From a virus, in IMG/VR virus record IMGVR_UViG_3300026484_000524, positions 1-64,000 of that record: 64,000 nt of DNA; one strand, 5' to 3'. The translations under genes and the position numbers were made by a program. This document shows, in pieces, positions 1 to 7,352 of the stretch (position 1 is the stretch's first letter; the number at the start of each line of letters is the position of its first letter). The notes under the pieces are model-generated. The model did no database searches. It saw only the letters and a program-made list of their open reading frames with translations, and was not told the DNA's origin.

Positions 1-2
1 CA

Positions 3-236
3 AGCAAAGAATTAATGGGCCTTTATGTAAAGCTAGGTAATAAACTAGTTTTCACAAATAAAGATATAATTGCAGCATTAAACATGCTCTTTTCCGTAAA
101 TAAAGACATTGAAAACTATTACATTGAAAAATTTGTAAAAAATGATACTCACAAATATATTGATGAAATCAGACATTTAAATTACGAGCTTAATTTACAA
201 AATCCTAACGTAAATCTCAACTGCATGGCAATCTAA
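3..236 (+). CDS. Hypothetical protein, 5' end cut by window
   Basis: The reading frame is open from the first bases of the window to the stop at 236. The first ATG, at position 15, has no ribosome-binding site in front of it, unlike nearly all neighbouring genes. The gene therefore most likely starts outside the window and only its C-terminal part (about 77 residues) is visible. The visible part is Lys/Asn-rich and probably helical. I do not recognise a family. It is followed 37 bases later by the next plus-strand gene, with which it is probably co-transcribed. Confidence 0.6.
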   Translation, partial: SKELMGLYVKLGNKLVFTNKDIIAALNMLFSVNKDIENYYIEKFVKNDTHKYIDEIRHLNYELNLQNPNVNLNCMAI

Positions 237-273
237 AAAAATCCAAAAATATAAAAAGGAGGTTTATAGAAAA

Positions 274-612
274 ATGAAGTACGTTTATATAATCCAAAAG
301 ATTGAACCTCTTACAACTCATAAGAATTTTAAAGCAGATGCAAAAAATCCAAAGAAATATAAAATACTTGACTATGAGTTCCTGCTTAGAAAATACGGAT
401 ATTTTAACAACGAGCCTGTATATTACTTTAGATTCGATAAGTTTAAGGGATTTGTTTCAAATGTAGAGCTGCCTTATAAACCAATTGCGATTCCTAAACC
501 ATTTGATGAATTAAGTCCAGAGGAGACTATAGCGTTTCTAGTATTGTATTTATCTGCAAAAGGAAAAGTGGGTACTTCAAGTTCAAATAATGAGCCTGAG
601 CCACATGAGTAA
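274..612 (+). CDS. Hypothetical protein, 112 aa
   Basis: The gene starts at an ATG 11 bases after a strong GGAGG. It is a small, Tyr- and Lys-rich soluble protein with a Pro-rich middle (about residues 69-80) and a low-complexity Ser/Glu/Pro C-terminus. No domain is recognised. Its last bases overlap the start codon of a 33-residue membrane peptide (ATG at 605 inside the sequence ATGAGTAA), so translation of the two is probably coupled. Confidence 0.75.
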   Translation: MKYVYIIQKIEPLTTHKNFKADAKNPKKYKILDYEFLLRKYGYFNNEPVYYFRFDKFKGFVSNVELPYKPIAIPKPFDELSPEETIAFLVLYLSAKGKVGTSSSNNEPEPHE

Positions 613-706
613 AAAATATGCAGATAAGTTACTTAGCCTTCTATTTTGGCTTATTGTAATTCTGACAGTGATTAATCTTTGTATTGTAGTATCCGAGGGA
701 TTGTAA
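605..706 (+). CDS. Small single-pass membrane peptide, 33 aa
   Basis: This short ORF overlaps the stop codon of the preceding gene by 8 bases (ATGAGTAA). It has a charged N-terminus (MSKKYADK) followed by about 20 uninterrupted hydrophobic residues (positions 9-29), as in a single transmembrane helix. There is no strong Shine-Dalgarno, so translational coupling to the upstream gene is the likely start mechanism. A GC-rich terminator begins two bases after its stop. The same arrangement (overlapping tiny membrane ORF, then terminator) recurs at 5788-5868, which supports both as real genes. Function is unknown. Confidence 0.5.
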   Translation: MSKKYADKLLSLLFWLIVILTVINLCIVVSEGL

Positions 707-707
707 T

Positions 708-740
708 GGGGCGGGTATATAAACTACCCGCCCCTTTCTT
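708..740 (+). terminator. Intrinsic terminator
   Basis: A perfect 10-base-pair GC-rich stem (GGGGCGGGTA paired with TACCCGCCCC) around a 7-base loop is followed by TTTCTTTTC. It closes the first transcription unit directly after the 33-residue membrane ORF. Confidence 0.9.
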
Positions 741-779
741 TTCAATCATTTTTTACTTTTAATTGGAGGTGGGTTAAAA

Positions 780-1682
780 ATGCTTGACGTAAATCTATAT
801 GCTCAAAAATATATAGCTTACGTAAAGTCCTATTATAAACAACCAAATGTTAAAGAACTTGAAATTCCCGAAGCATATGCTGATGCAATAGTTTTGAGAA
901 AAAATTCCAGAGAACCAATTTTCACTCCTTACTTTAGAATCGAAGGGTTTATAAAAGTTGGCAGGAATAAAATTGTTGATACAGGACGTGGACAATTAGA
1001 TTTATCAGATTTTCACTTTACGTGGAAAATCGAGGAAAGGTATAACGAATACTTTAAAGCGAATTTAAAAGTTGATATTGTTCATAATAATGTAAAAATA
1101 TATGCTCCATCTAGAAATTGCATTGCAATCGATGTAAATACTGATTGTATTGCATTTGTTGACGATGTGTTTCAAATTGGAGTACTCTACTTTTTCAAAA
1201 ATGAGAAAGAGTTAAATAAGTTTTTTGCAAAACTTATCAAGTACATGAAGTTACATAAAATTGGCTATTTATTTATCGGTGATATTCTAAAATCCGAAAA
1301 TCATAAAAAGGAAAAAGATAAAACAATTTCCCATCTCAAAAAATTATATAAACCTCTACTTGATATGTGTCAAAAAAGCAAAATTTTGATAAGATATATT
1401 GATGAAAGCGACTCAAATATCATTGATAAACATAATGGTAAAAGTATCAAAAGAATTTCAAAACGACTAACTATACGCGAAGATAACTCAATCTTATTTG
1501 CAGACATTGTTGCTGCAAAGAATCATATGTACAAAGGTTACAATCAATATCTAAAACAAGAACTCAAAATTTCTTTTCCAGATACAGCAATAATCCTCAA
1601 TGATTTTAAGAAAGTAGCAAACACTGAATACGAGTTTAAGTATGTAAAGAACTGGGAGGAAACGATATGGAAAAGGTTATAA
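780..1682 (+). CDS. TnpB/RuvC-like (RNase H fold) putative nuclease
   Basis: ATG follows GGAGGTGGGTTAAAA. The C-terminal two thirds resemble a shortened TnpB/RuvC core. Residues 114-120 (CIAIDVN, Asp118) look like RuvC motif I. Residues 164-169 (LFIGDI, Asp168) sit where the motif II acid is expected. Residues 186-213 (LKKLYKPLLDMCQKSKILIR, then YIDESDSN) match the helix and strand that precede the TnpB zinc ribbon. Residues 242-248 (DIVAAKN, Asp242) resemble the motif III 'D-x-x-AA-x-N'. The zinc-ribbon cysteines of TnpB are absent, and motif II carries Asp rather than the usual Glu. No IS ends were found, so it is not an obvious transposon. The similarity was judged by eye; a RuvC-like fold is an inference. 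Its end overlaps the next gene by 16 bases. Confidence 0.45.
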   Translation: MLDVNLYAQKYIAYVKSYYKQPNVKELEIPEAYADAIVLRKNSREPIFTPYFRIEGFIKVGRNKIVDTGRGQLDLSDFHFTWKIEERYNEYFKANLKVDIVHNNVKIYAPSRNCIAIDVNTDCIAFVDDVFQIGVLYFFKNEKELNKFFAKLIKYMKLHKIGYLFIGDILKSENHKKEKDKTISHLKKLYKPLLDMCQKSKILIRYIDESDSNIIDKHNGKSIKRISKRLTIREDNSILFADIVAAKNHMYKGYNQYLKQELKISFPDTAIILNDFKKVANTEYEFKYVKNWEETIWKRL

Positions 1683-2074
1683 AGACTATTGGAAAGTTGA
1701 TATATGCTGCATTATGTATTAGTATTGCAATATTTTTAAGCATCAAATTTATGCATTTCTTTTTAGTGATGTTGATTATTGGAATAATGATACTTGCGAT
1801 ACGTGGTAAAGTTGAAGAAATACAAGTTGACGAAATTCATAAGTATCTGCAGAAAATCAATGATGATTTGCCAGTTAAGAAAATTGAGGAAATTATTGCT
1901 GTACCAGTATTCACAATGCAAAATTCTTTAATTGAATTTCAGATAATTATTCCAAGTATTTCAAAAACAATTGTACTTAAAGATGTATCTGCATTGATTG
2001 CTTCAATTGCTTTACTTTTAGGATTATTTCCAGCACTCTTGGCAATTCATGGAATTTCAGTTTTTATGCGATAA
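1667..2074 (+). CDS. Membrane protein, 135 aa
   Basis: The start codon lies inside the end of the preceding gene and is preceded by GGGAGG. The protein has a hydrophobic N-terminal region (about residues 9-45, probably two helices), a soluble amphipathic middle (about 47-105) and a C-terminal hydrophobic segment (about 107-131). The next gene encodes a protein of the same plan, so the two are probably diverged paralogues. No family is recognised. An inner-membrane role such as host takeover or superinfection exclusion is possible but not shown. Confidence 0.7.
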   Translation: MEKVIKTIGKLIYAALCISIAIFLSIKFMHFFLVMLIIGIMILAIRGKVEEIQVDEIHKYLQKINDDLPVKKIEEIIAVPVFTMQNSLIEFQIIIPSISKTIVLKDVSALIASIALLLGLFPALLAIHGISVFMR

Positions 2075-2099
2075 AAAATAAGGAGGTGTAATAGAAACA

Positions 2100-2414
2100 A
2101 TGGGAGTTATGCAAAGAATAACCCGGATACTCTTTGCAATATTTCTACTCTACGCATTTTATCTAGATTTAAAGTACTTTATCTATTTTCACGTGCTTTC
2201 AATAGTTATTGCATTAATTGCTTTAGCAATTTTAGAGTTTGTGGAAAACAAAAGAGTACCATTTTCTCTTGATGTCTTACTTATGCAATTAGATGTTGAA
2301 AACGATGTTTTAACCTACATTCCAGTACTCTTTTTTGTAACAGGACTTTTACCTATGCTTATGCTCGTTTCAGCAATAGGATTAGTTGTATCTGCATTTT
2401 CAAAATCTGAATAA
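2100..2414 (+). CDS. Membrane protein, 104 aa
   Basis: ATG at 2100 lies 13 bases after AGGAGG; an in-frame ATG three codons later is an alternative. The protein has two hydrophobic segments in its first 50 residues, a short acidic/amphipathic middle containing DVLLMQLDVEND, and a long C-terminal hydrophobic stretch (about residues 73-100). Topology and length resemble the preceding gene product, which suggests a tandem duplication. No function is assigned. Confidence 0.7.
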   Translation: MGVMQRITRILFAIFLLYAFYLDLKYFIYFHVLSIVIALIALAILEFVENKRVPFSLDVLLMQLDVENDVLTYIPVLFFVTGLLPMLMLVSAIGLVVSAFSKSE

Positions 2415-2439
2415 AAATAAAGGAGGTATTTGTAGCGCT

Positions 2440-2952
2440 ATGATTGCAACAAAGTTTATAAATGTAAAAGAACTTGAAAGTATTGTAAACGAAATTGAAA
2501 ACGAAAATGTAGCGCTCTTTATTTGTAAACATGAAGATTTTATCCCAAAAATTTCCTATCAAAGCAATGGTATTGATTTAAGAGCAACAACTGATACTGT
2601 ACTAAAACCTGGAGCTTGGGAGCTTGTACCAAATGGAGTTAAAATAGTTTCTAGATTTGACTGGTTTGTAGTTCCACGTTCAGGACTTGCATTAAAACAT
2701 GGAATTACTGTATTGAATGCTCCAGGTTTTGTAGACTGGGACTACAGAAACGAACTTGGTACAATTCTAATAAATCATAGTAAAAATGAGTTTAAGGTAG
2801 AAAAAGGAATGAGAATTTCTCAACTTGTATGCAGACAATATGTTGAGCAAATTTACCTTCTTGTTGATGAAGATATCTTTGAAAAAGTAGGTGTAGAACT
2901 CTTTACAACCAATCGAAACTTAGGAGGTTTCGGAAGTTCAGGTTTAAAGTAG
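2440..2952 (+). CDS. dut: dUTPase (dUTP diphosphatase)
   Basis: Hydrolyses dUTP to dUMP and pyrophosphate, keeping uracil out of phage DNA and supplying dTMP synthesis. All five trimeric dUTPase motifs are visible: GIDLRAT (residues 44-50), PRSGLALKHG (79-88), GFVDWDYRNELGTILIN (96-112, catalytic Asp99), GMRISQLVC (123-131) and the Gly-rich C-terminal arm RNLGGFGSSG (159-168). The start was set at the ATG after AAAGGAGGTATTTGTAGCGCT; the frame is open upstream to 2386, but that would overlap the preceding gene. At 170 residues it has an N-terminal extension of about 20 residues compared with compact family members. Confidence 0.93.
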   Translation: MIATKFINVKELESIVNEIENENVALFICKHEDFIPKISYQSNGIDLRATTDTVLKPGAWELVPNGVKIVSRFDWFVVPRSGLALKHGITVLNAPGFVDWDYRNELGTILINHSKNEFKVEKGMRISQLVCRQYVEQIYLLVDEDIFEKVGVELFTTNRNLGGFGSSGLK

Positions 2953-2959
2953 TAGAAAA

Positions 2960-3238
2960 ATGAATTTGCAAGTTTTCTATGTATGCGATGAAAATCAGAC
3001 AATTATTGATTTTGGTAATTTGTACATCAGGATTTATCCCGATTTATATAAAAGATGTATAGTTGAAATTCACGCTCGGCAAATAAACTACACAATGCAA
3101 GTTGATATGCAATATCCGATGTTCATAAATAAAGTTGAAGCATTTATAAAGTACATTGTAGATCACCTAAAACAAAACGAAGTAATAAATATTGCGAATC
3201 TTATTAAAAATGGATTTTGGAGTTTAAAAGATTGCTAA
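2960..3238 (+). CDS. Hypothetical protein, 92 aa
   Basis: The gene begins 7 bases after the dUTPase stop and lacks a good Shine-Dalgarno, so it is probably translated by coupling. It is a small mixed alpha/beta protein with no recognised motif. The position next to dut suggests nucleotide metabolism, but nothing in the sequence confirms this. Confidence 0.65.
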   Translation: MNLQVFYVCDENQTIIDFGNLYIRIYPDLYKRCIVEIHARQINYTMQVDMQYPMFINKVEAFIKYIVDHLKQNEVINIANLIKNGFWSLKDC

Positions 3239-3282
3239 AAACAAAAAAATCTAAAGAAAAATAAAGAAGGAGGTATTGTAAG

Positions 3283-4035
3283 ATGAAGGTACTAGAAGTA
3301 CTCAGCAGATTCTCATTTGTTGCATTCCAAAACAAAATTCGCGCAAACCAACCAGTAACCATTGTTAAAAACTTCACAAAACCTGTAGAGAAAATGAGCT
3401 ACGATGAATTCTTTACATTTGTACTTTACGAAACAGGAAGTGTAAGACTTCCAGCATTCTACTACGTACTTGCAGATGCATATGCAAAACGTAATACCCT
3501 TGTAAACGAACTTTCAAAAGCATTCCGTGAAATGATTAAAAATAGCAGAAAAAGACTTTCAAAACAAACTTTCCTCAAATTGAAAAAGAAAATTGTAGAA
3601 ACTCTATCTCTCGATTCTCAAAAAATCCGTATCAAAATTGAACCGTTTAAGAAGCATAGTATAACTTATCCACTTCTCAAATTAAGAACTCCAAGCCATG
3701 TTGTTGCAGCTTACTATGATAACATTCCATTTCTAATTGCAAAAAGTGGAAGAATTGTAAGATCCTATATCGATAATTCATGCCCAGTAAGAATCTTTTA
3801 CGATCGCGCAGTTCTTCATTATCCATACAAGTTTATTCAATATAAAGGAAAATGGTATGCTTTACATTTAATTCCTCGTAGACATAATATTCGCGTTGCG
3901 ATAAAAGATGTTGTATCTGATAAAATATATGCTCAAGAAAGATTATCATACAATGTATTCTACAAAACCAATTTCCATAAAACACTTGAAAATGCAAAAG
4001 CATTTGTAGAAAAAGTTTATTTGGAAAGAGGATAA
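3283..4035 (+). CDS. Hypothetical basic protein, 250 aa
   Basis: A very strong ribosome-binding site (AAGAAGGAGGT) precedes the ATG. The 5' half uses many C-ending codons (TTC, AAC, CGC) that are scarcer in neighbouring genes, suggesting high expression. The protein is rich in Lys/Arg, with a basic helical stretch at about residues 80-110 and a C-terminal half of probable beta structure. High charge and expression would fit a nucleic-acid-binding protein, but no family is recognised. It is followed immediately by an intrinsic terminator. Confidence 0.75.
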   Translation: MKVLEVLSRFSFVAFQNKIRANQPVTIVKNFTKPVEKMSYDEFFTFVLYETGSVRLPAFYYVLADAYAKRNTLVNELSKAFREMIKNSRKRLSKQTFLKLKKKIVETLSLDSQKIRIKIEPFKKHSITYPLLKLRTPSHVVAAYYDNIPFLIAKSGRIVRSYIDNSCPVRIFYDRAVLHYPYKFIQYKGKWYALHLIPRRHNIRVAIKDVVSDKIYAQERLSYNVFYKTNFHKTLENAKAFVEKVYLERG

Positions 4036-4046
4036 AAGAGTTTTAG

Positions 4047-4090
4047 GGATTCCCGGGTAAGGTAAAGCCCGGGAATCCTTTTTTGTCTCG
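4047..4090 (+). terminator. Intrinsic terminator with CTCG tail
   Basis: An 11-base-pair stem (GGATTCCCGGG paired with CCCGGGAATCC, loop of 10) is followed by TTTTTT and then GTCTCG. The CTCG element after the T tract recurs at other terminators in the window (10096, 28455, 38979, 47712). Confidence 0.9.
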
Positions 4091-4112
4091 TAAATTTTGC
4101 AGGAGGTGAAAG

Positions 4113-4592
4113 ATGTATGCTGAATTTGACGGACGTTATCTCACTCTTAAAAATACTTATTACTTGGACTACTCTAAAATTGCATCAAAACTTGAAAAAG
4201 TAGTTAATCTAAGAAAATGCAATTTAAAAATTGAAGAAAATCTCAGAGAGTGGAAATTTCCTAATTACTTTTCCTATGAACTCCTGCTACATGTAGTTAA
4301 AGAGTACAAATTTCTTTTACAAATATCAAGTAAAAATACTTTGGAGTTAAAAGGTATACAATTCAGTTTATATGACGACAGAAGACTACTTTTTGAATAC
4401 AATGGCAAAGAGCAATATATAAAACTTTTTGTCACAGAAAATTATAGGACTTTTCCATTTGAAATTTTACGTATTCTGGAGCATCAAAATCTGCATCCAG
4501 TACTTTTAATAAAAACTGTATCTGCTAAATTTGAAACTATTGAAAAATTTCTACAGGAGCTGTATTTAGATTTTTACGCATGCTATAGGTAA
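4113..4592 (+). CDS. Hypothetical protein, 159 aa
   Basis: ATG follows GGAGGTGAAAG. The product is a soluble Tyr/Leu/Lys-rich protein, probably alpha/beta, without recognised motifs. It is the first gene after the terminator at 4047-4090 and starts a run of three unknown genes of similar size. No promoter consensus was found in the short gap before it. Confidence 0.7.
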   Translation: MYAEFDGRYLTLKNTYYLDYSKIASKLEKVVNLRKCNLKIEENLREWKFPNYFSYELLLHVVKEYKFLLQISSKNTLELKGIQFSLYDDRRLLFEYNGKEQYIKLFVTENYRTFPFEILRILEHQNLHPVLLIKTVSAKFETIEKFLQELYLDFYACYR

Positions 4593-4622
4593 AGAAAAAT
4601 AAAAAGGAGGTATTTATAGAAA

Positions 4623-5213
4623 ATGCCATCAGAGCTATGTAACTATGGGACTGCAAAAAGATATATGTCAACTGTAGACTGGCTTGTAGAAGAAAGAGAT
4701 GCTATACTTTCCAAAATCGATGGCGTATATGAATATTTAAATCGATTGTATGAAGATGTCAAGAAAATATACGAGCTTATTTTAGATGCAGCGCTTGATG
4801 AGTTTCACTACGTACTCAAAAATCTATATCTCAAATACAAGCTTGATTTTCTATATGTGGAATATTCTGATTTTCATAAAACTCTACTTGTTTACGATAA
4901 TAAAGAGGAAAGACGAGTAGGTTGGTTTTATTTTGAATATAGATCATACAAAAGCATTCTTAGGTTAAATTTTGTTATACACTCGGATGTAGCTTATATT
5001 GACTTCATCAGATTTTATGCAAATTTAAATTCAATTGTTTTTCAAGCACAGATTTCTAGTGCAACTAAAGCTCTTATTGAAAAATTCAGCGAGTATCTTA
5101 ATGACAATAAATATCTGATATTTATGAATGCAACTGTAAATATTTTGCCATATATTTTGTATGCTCACTTTAAGAAAAACTTTGAATACCCAGTTTTATT
5201 TGAAAAATGCTAA
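4623..5213 (+). CDS. Hypothetical protein, 196 aa
   Basis: ATG lies 12 bases after AAAAAGGAGG. The N-terminal third (about residues 15-70) is predicted helical and possibly coiled. The rest is aromatic-rich, mixed alpha/beta. No domain is recognised. It may belong with its neighbours on both sides, which have similar size and composition. Confidence 0.7.
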   Translation: MPSELCNYGTAKRYMSTVDWLVEERDAILSKIDGVYEYLNRLYEDVKKIYELILDAALDEFHYVLKNLYLKYKLDFLYVEYSDFHKTLLVYDNKEERRVGWFYFEYRSYKSILRLNFVIHSDVAYIDFIRFYANLNSIVFQAQISSATKALIEKFSEYLNDNKYLIFMNATVNILPYILYAHFKKNFEYPVLFEKC

Positions 5214-5240
5214 AAAAAATAAAGAAGGAGGTAGTTGAAA

Positions 5241-5795
5241 ATGCATCACGAAATTAAAGCAATATTTTTTGAGCAGCCTGCATCTGTTGTTTATGAATTA
5301 GATGGCGCAGCAGATATGATGGATTTGTATTTAGATAGTAACACGAGGTATCGTTTTAAGTATGATTATGATAGTAGAACTCTAAGCAAGTGGTATATTG
5401 TAGGCTCTGCAGGAAATAAAAAGGAAATGCAAATAGAAAGGCTTAAGCATAAGATGAGCGACATGAAGTATCGTGTAGAAAAGAAATTTGTTGGCTGGGT
5501 GTATCTAGATGAAAACTTAAAGGGATATTTAGAGTTAGTTTTCGAATACAATACTGGATTGATGTTTTATGCTCTCGAATTTGAAAAAGACAAAGAGTTT
5601 ACAGAAGAGGAAATCAAAAGGATTAGAAATTACGTGCAAGAAAATAATGGAATTATAACTTCTCTTTCTATGTACGAAATTCTTGAAACTCTACTTAAAT
5701 ACATAAAAGAAAAGGAAACGACAGTTGTAGATTTACCTAGTCTTACATCTTATCTTACAAGTAAAAATACAGAAAAGGAGATTGAAAATGAATAA
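5241..5795 (+). CDS. Hypothetical protein, 184 aa
   Basis: The start was set at ATG 5241, 8 bases after GGAGGT; an in-frame TTG two codons upstream (5235) is less likely. The protein is acidic and charged, with a probable beta-rich core (about residues 25-120) and a helical C-terminus ending in Lys/Glu. Its last codons contain the ribosome-binding site and start codon of a 26-residue membrane peptide (ATGAATAA overlap at 5788). Confidence 0.7.
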   Translation: MHHEIKAIFFEQPASVVYELDGAADMMDLYLDSNTRYRFKYDYDSRTLSKWYIVGSAGNKKEMQIERLKHKMSDMKYRVEKKFVGWVYLDENLKGYLELVFEYNTGLMFYALEFEKDKEFTEEEIKRIRNYVQENNGIITSLSMYEILETLLKYIKEKETTVVDLPSLTSYLTSKNTEKEIENE

Positions 5796-5868
5796 GAACG
5801 AGTGGATTGAATCAGTAGTTACACTAATTCTAATATTTGCAACGCTTTATGTTGGACTTGCTCTTTAG
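5788..5868 (+). CDS. Small single-pass membrane peptide, 26 aa
   Basis: The ORF overlaps the preceding stop (ATGAATAA) and has its own AAAGGAG 7 bases upstream. It encodes a polar N-terminus (MNKNEWIES) followed by about 17 hydrophobic residues reaching the C-terminus, as in a one-helix membrane peptide. A terminator stem starts right after its stop codon. The same gene organisation occurs at 605-706. Function is unknown. Confidence 0.55.
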   Translation: MNKNEWIESVVTLILIFATLYVGLAL

Positions 5869-5898
5869 ATGGCCGGGTAATCCCGGCTATTTTCTCTT
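5869..5898 (+). terminator. Intrinsic terminator
   Basis: The core stem GCCGGG/CCCGGC is extended by A-T and G-U pairs to 9 base pairs, with a TAAT loop. It is followed by TTTCTCTTG. It ends the unit that finishes with the 26-residue membrane ORF. Confidence 0.85.
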
Positions 5899-5947
5899 GT
5901 AATATGTCTTTACATATCCTTAGAAAATAGAGGAGGTATTTTTAAAT

Positions 5948-6451
5948 ATGCTCAAAGTGTATCGTAAAGGTACTACAAAAGATGGTAAAATCAGAATTCT
6001 TGTAATTGATGGAGATAAACAAAAATATTTCACAGTGCAAAAGGAGGATTTAGAAAACATCAAGAAACTAGAAAACCTAAATCAAGTAATCGAGTATCTT
6101 AAATCCAAAGGCTATAGGATTAGAGGAATTAAAACTGCAGCAAAAGAAGAAAAACAAAAGAAGTCTAATATTGCATCTATAGAAAAAATATCTAGTAATA
6201 GTAAAAAAGTAATTGGGCAAATTCTTGCAGGTGAAATTGGAATTTTAGTACACAGTGAAGATAATGCATGTAAACTTCTAAAGCTTCTAAATACCTACAA
6301 AGTACGATTACGTAAAAAACCAAAAGAAATAAATGAACTTCTACCATTTAAAGAAGAAACCATCTGGTACATAGATTATCCGTATTTACTTATTGACTCT
6401 AAATCTACATTTGAAAAGGAATTTATTTTGAGTGCACATATTGTAAAATAG
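5948..6451 (+). CDS. Hypothetical protein, 167 aa
   Basis: ATG follows GAGGAGGTATTTTTAAAT. The N-terminal 60 residues look like a small beta-rich fold with repeated Lys/Gly strands (VYRKGTTKDGKIRILVIDGD), followed by a charged linker (about 62-85) and an alpha/beta C-terminal half. It lies directly upstream of the ATPase gene, 16 bases apart, and may work with it. No family is recognised. Confidence 0.7.
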   Translation: MLKVYRKGTTKDGKIRILVIDGDKQKYFTVQKEDLENIKKLENLNQVIEYLKSKGYRIRGIKTAAKEEKQKKSNIASIEKISSNSKKVIGQILAGEIGILVHSEDNACKLLKLLNTYKVRLRKKPKEINELLPFKEETIWYIDYPYLLIDSKSTFEKEFILSAHIVK

Positions 6452-6467
6452 GAGGTGATTTGAAAAA

Positions 6468-7331
6468 GTGCTCAAGCAAGTAAAAATTCAGCATTTTAGA
6501 GGAGTTGACAATCTAGAAATCAATAATCTACAAAAAATCAACTTGATATACGGAAAAAGTACTTGCATAAAGACTTCAATTTTAGAAGCAATTTATCTAC
6601 TGTGCAACTACATGTATCCCCATAGTATATTGGATATTGCTAGAGTGCGAGGCTTTCTAGAAATTAACGGAGATGTATTTGACTCAATGTTTTACAATCT
6701 GGATACGGAAAAATGCATAGAAATTGTCGGATACTTAGAAAATGGTGAAAGAAGAAAGCTTTGTATAAAAAAGGAGCCTAAATTGATAGGCTCCTACTGC
6801 TATATTTTGGAGTACATCATTTCCAAGAATTGTAATCGGAAAAATATGAAAGTATGCTGGGAAATAGAAGTAGAGCAACCAAATATTGTAAATGTAAGCT
6901 TAAGGGAAACTTCAGATTTCAAAAAACTAGAAAACCGAGAGTATAGAAATTCTATCTTCATTTCACCAAGAGTAAATATGCCTGAAATTATAAAAAGACT
7001 AAAAGAAATTCAAAAACATAAGCAAACAAAGAAAATCGTACAAGCTTTAAAGAAACTGGAAAATAGAATTGAAGATTTATATGTAATTGACAATATAATT
7101 TACTGCAATATAAAAGGGATAAAACGTTTGATTCCTGTAAATATACTGGGCAGTGAAACACTAAATGCACTATCCATATTTGTTGCACTTCATAGCATTC
7201 AAAATGGGTATGCTTTTATAGATGAACTTGAAAACCTAGTACAGCCGTCCACTTTTAAAACTCTATGGGAAGAAATACTAAGAGTATCAAATACAAATAA
7301 CATACAGATTTTTGTAACAGGCAGTTTCTAA
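6468..7331 (+). CDS. SMC/RecF-like AAA ATPase with altered Walker A
   Basis: GTG start 11 bases after AGGAGG. The N-terminus (MLKQVKIQHFRGVDNLEI) is typical of SMC/RecF/OLD-type ATPases. The P-loop is GKSTCIKTS (residues 29-37): the first Gly, the Lys and the Thr/Ser are kept, but the second Gly of GxxxxGK[ST] is Ile. Near the C-terminus come a signature-like GSETLNALS and Walker B FIDELEN (250-256), and the protein ends with FVTGSF where relatives have TTHS, so the H-loop His is missing. At 287 residues it is much shorter than canonical SMC proteins and lacks a TOPRIM. An antisense intrinsic terminator is embedded at 6766-6795. Activity as an ATPase is uncertain given the altered residues. 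Confidence 0.75.
   Translation: MLKQVKIQHFRGVDNLEINNLQKINLIYGKSTCIKTSILEAIYLLCNYMYPHSILDIARVRGFLEINGDVFDSMFYNLDTEKCIEIVGYLENGERRKLCIKKEPKLIGSYCYILEYIISKNCNRKNMKVCWEIEVEQPNIVNVSLRETSDFKKLENREYRNSIFISPRVNMPEIIKRLKEIQKHKQTKKIVQALKKLENRIEDLYVIDNIIYCNIKGIKRLIPVNILGSETLNALSIFVALHSIQNGYAFIDELENLVQPSTFKTLWEEILRVSNTNNIQIFVTGSF
6766..6795 (-). terminator. Antisense intrinsic terminator inside ATPase gene
   Basis: On the minus strand, a 9-base-pair stem (AGGAGCCTA/TAGGCTCCT, 6-base loop) is followed by TTTTTTATAC, the form of an intrinsic terminator. It lies wholly inside the plus-strand ATPase coding region, so it would stop leftward antisense transcription, perhaps read-through from the minus-strand virion operon that ends at 10113. 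Confidence 0.6.
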
Positions 7332-7352
7332 AAAAGGAGGTAATTTCAGAAA

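Noticed and set aside
780-1682. Active TnpB-type transposon at the RuvC-like gene
   Set aside because: No terminal repeats, no tnpA and no zinc-ribbon cysteines were found; only a RuvC-like core is supported.
2386-2439. Longer dUTPase start at 2386
   Set aside because: It would overlap the preceding gene and pass through its own ribosome-binding site; ATG 2440 is the consistent start.
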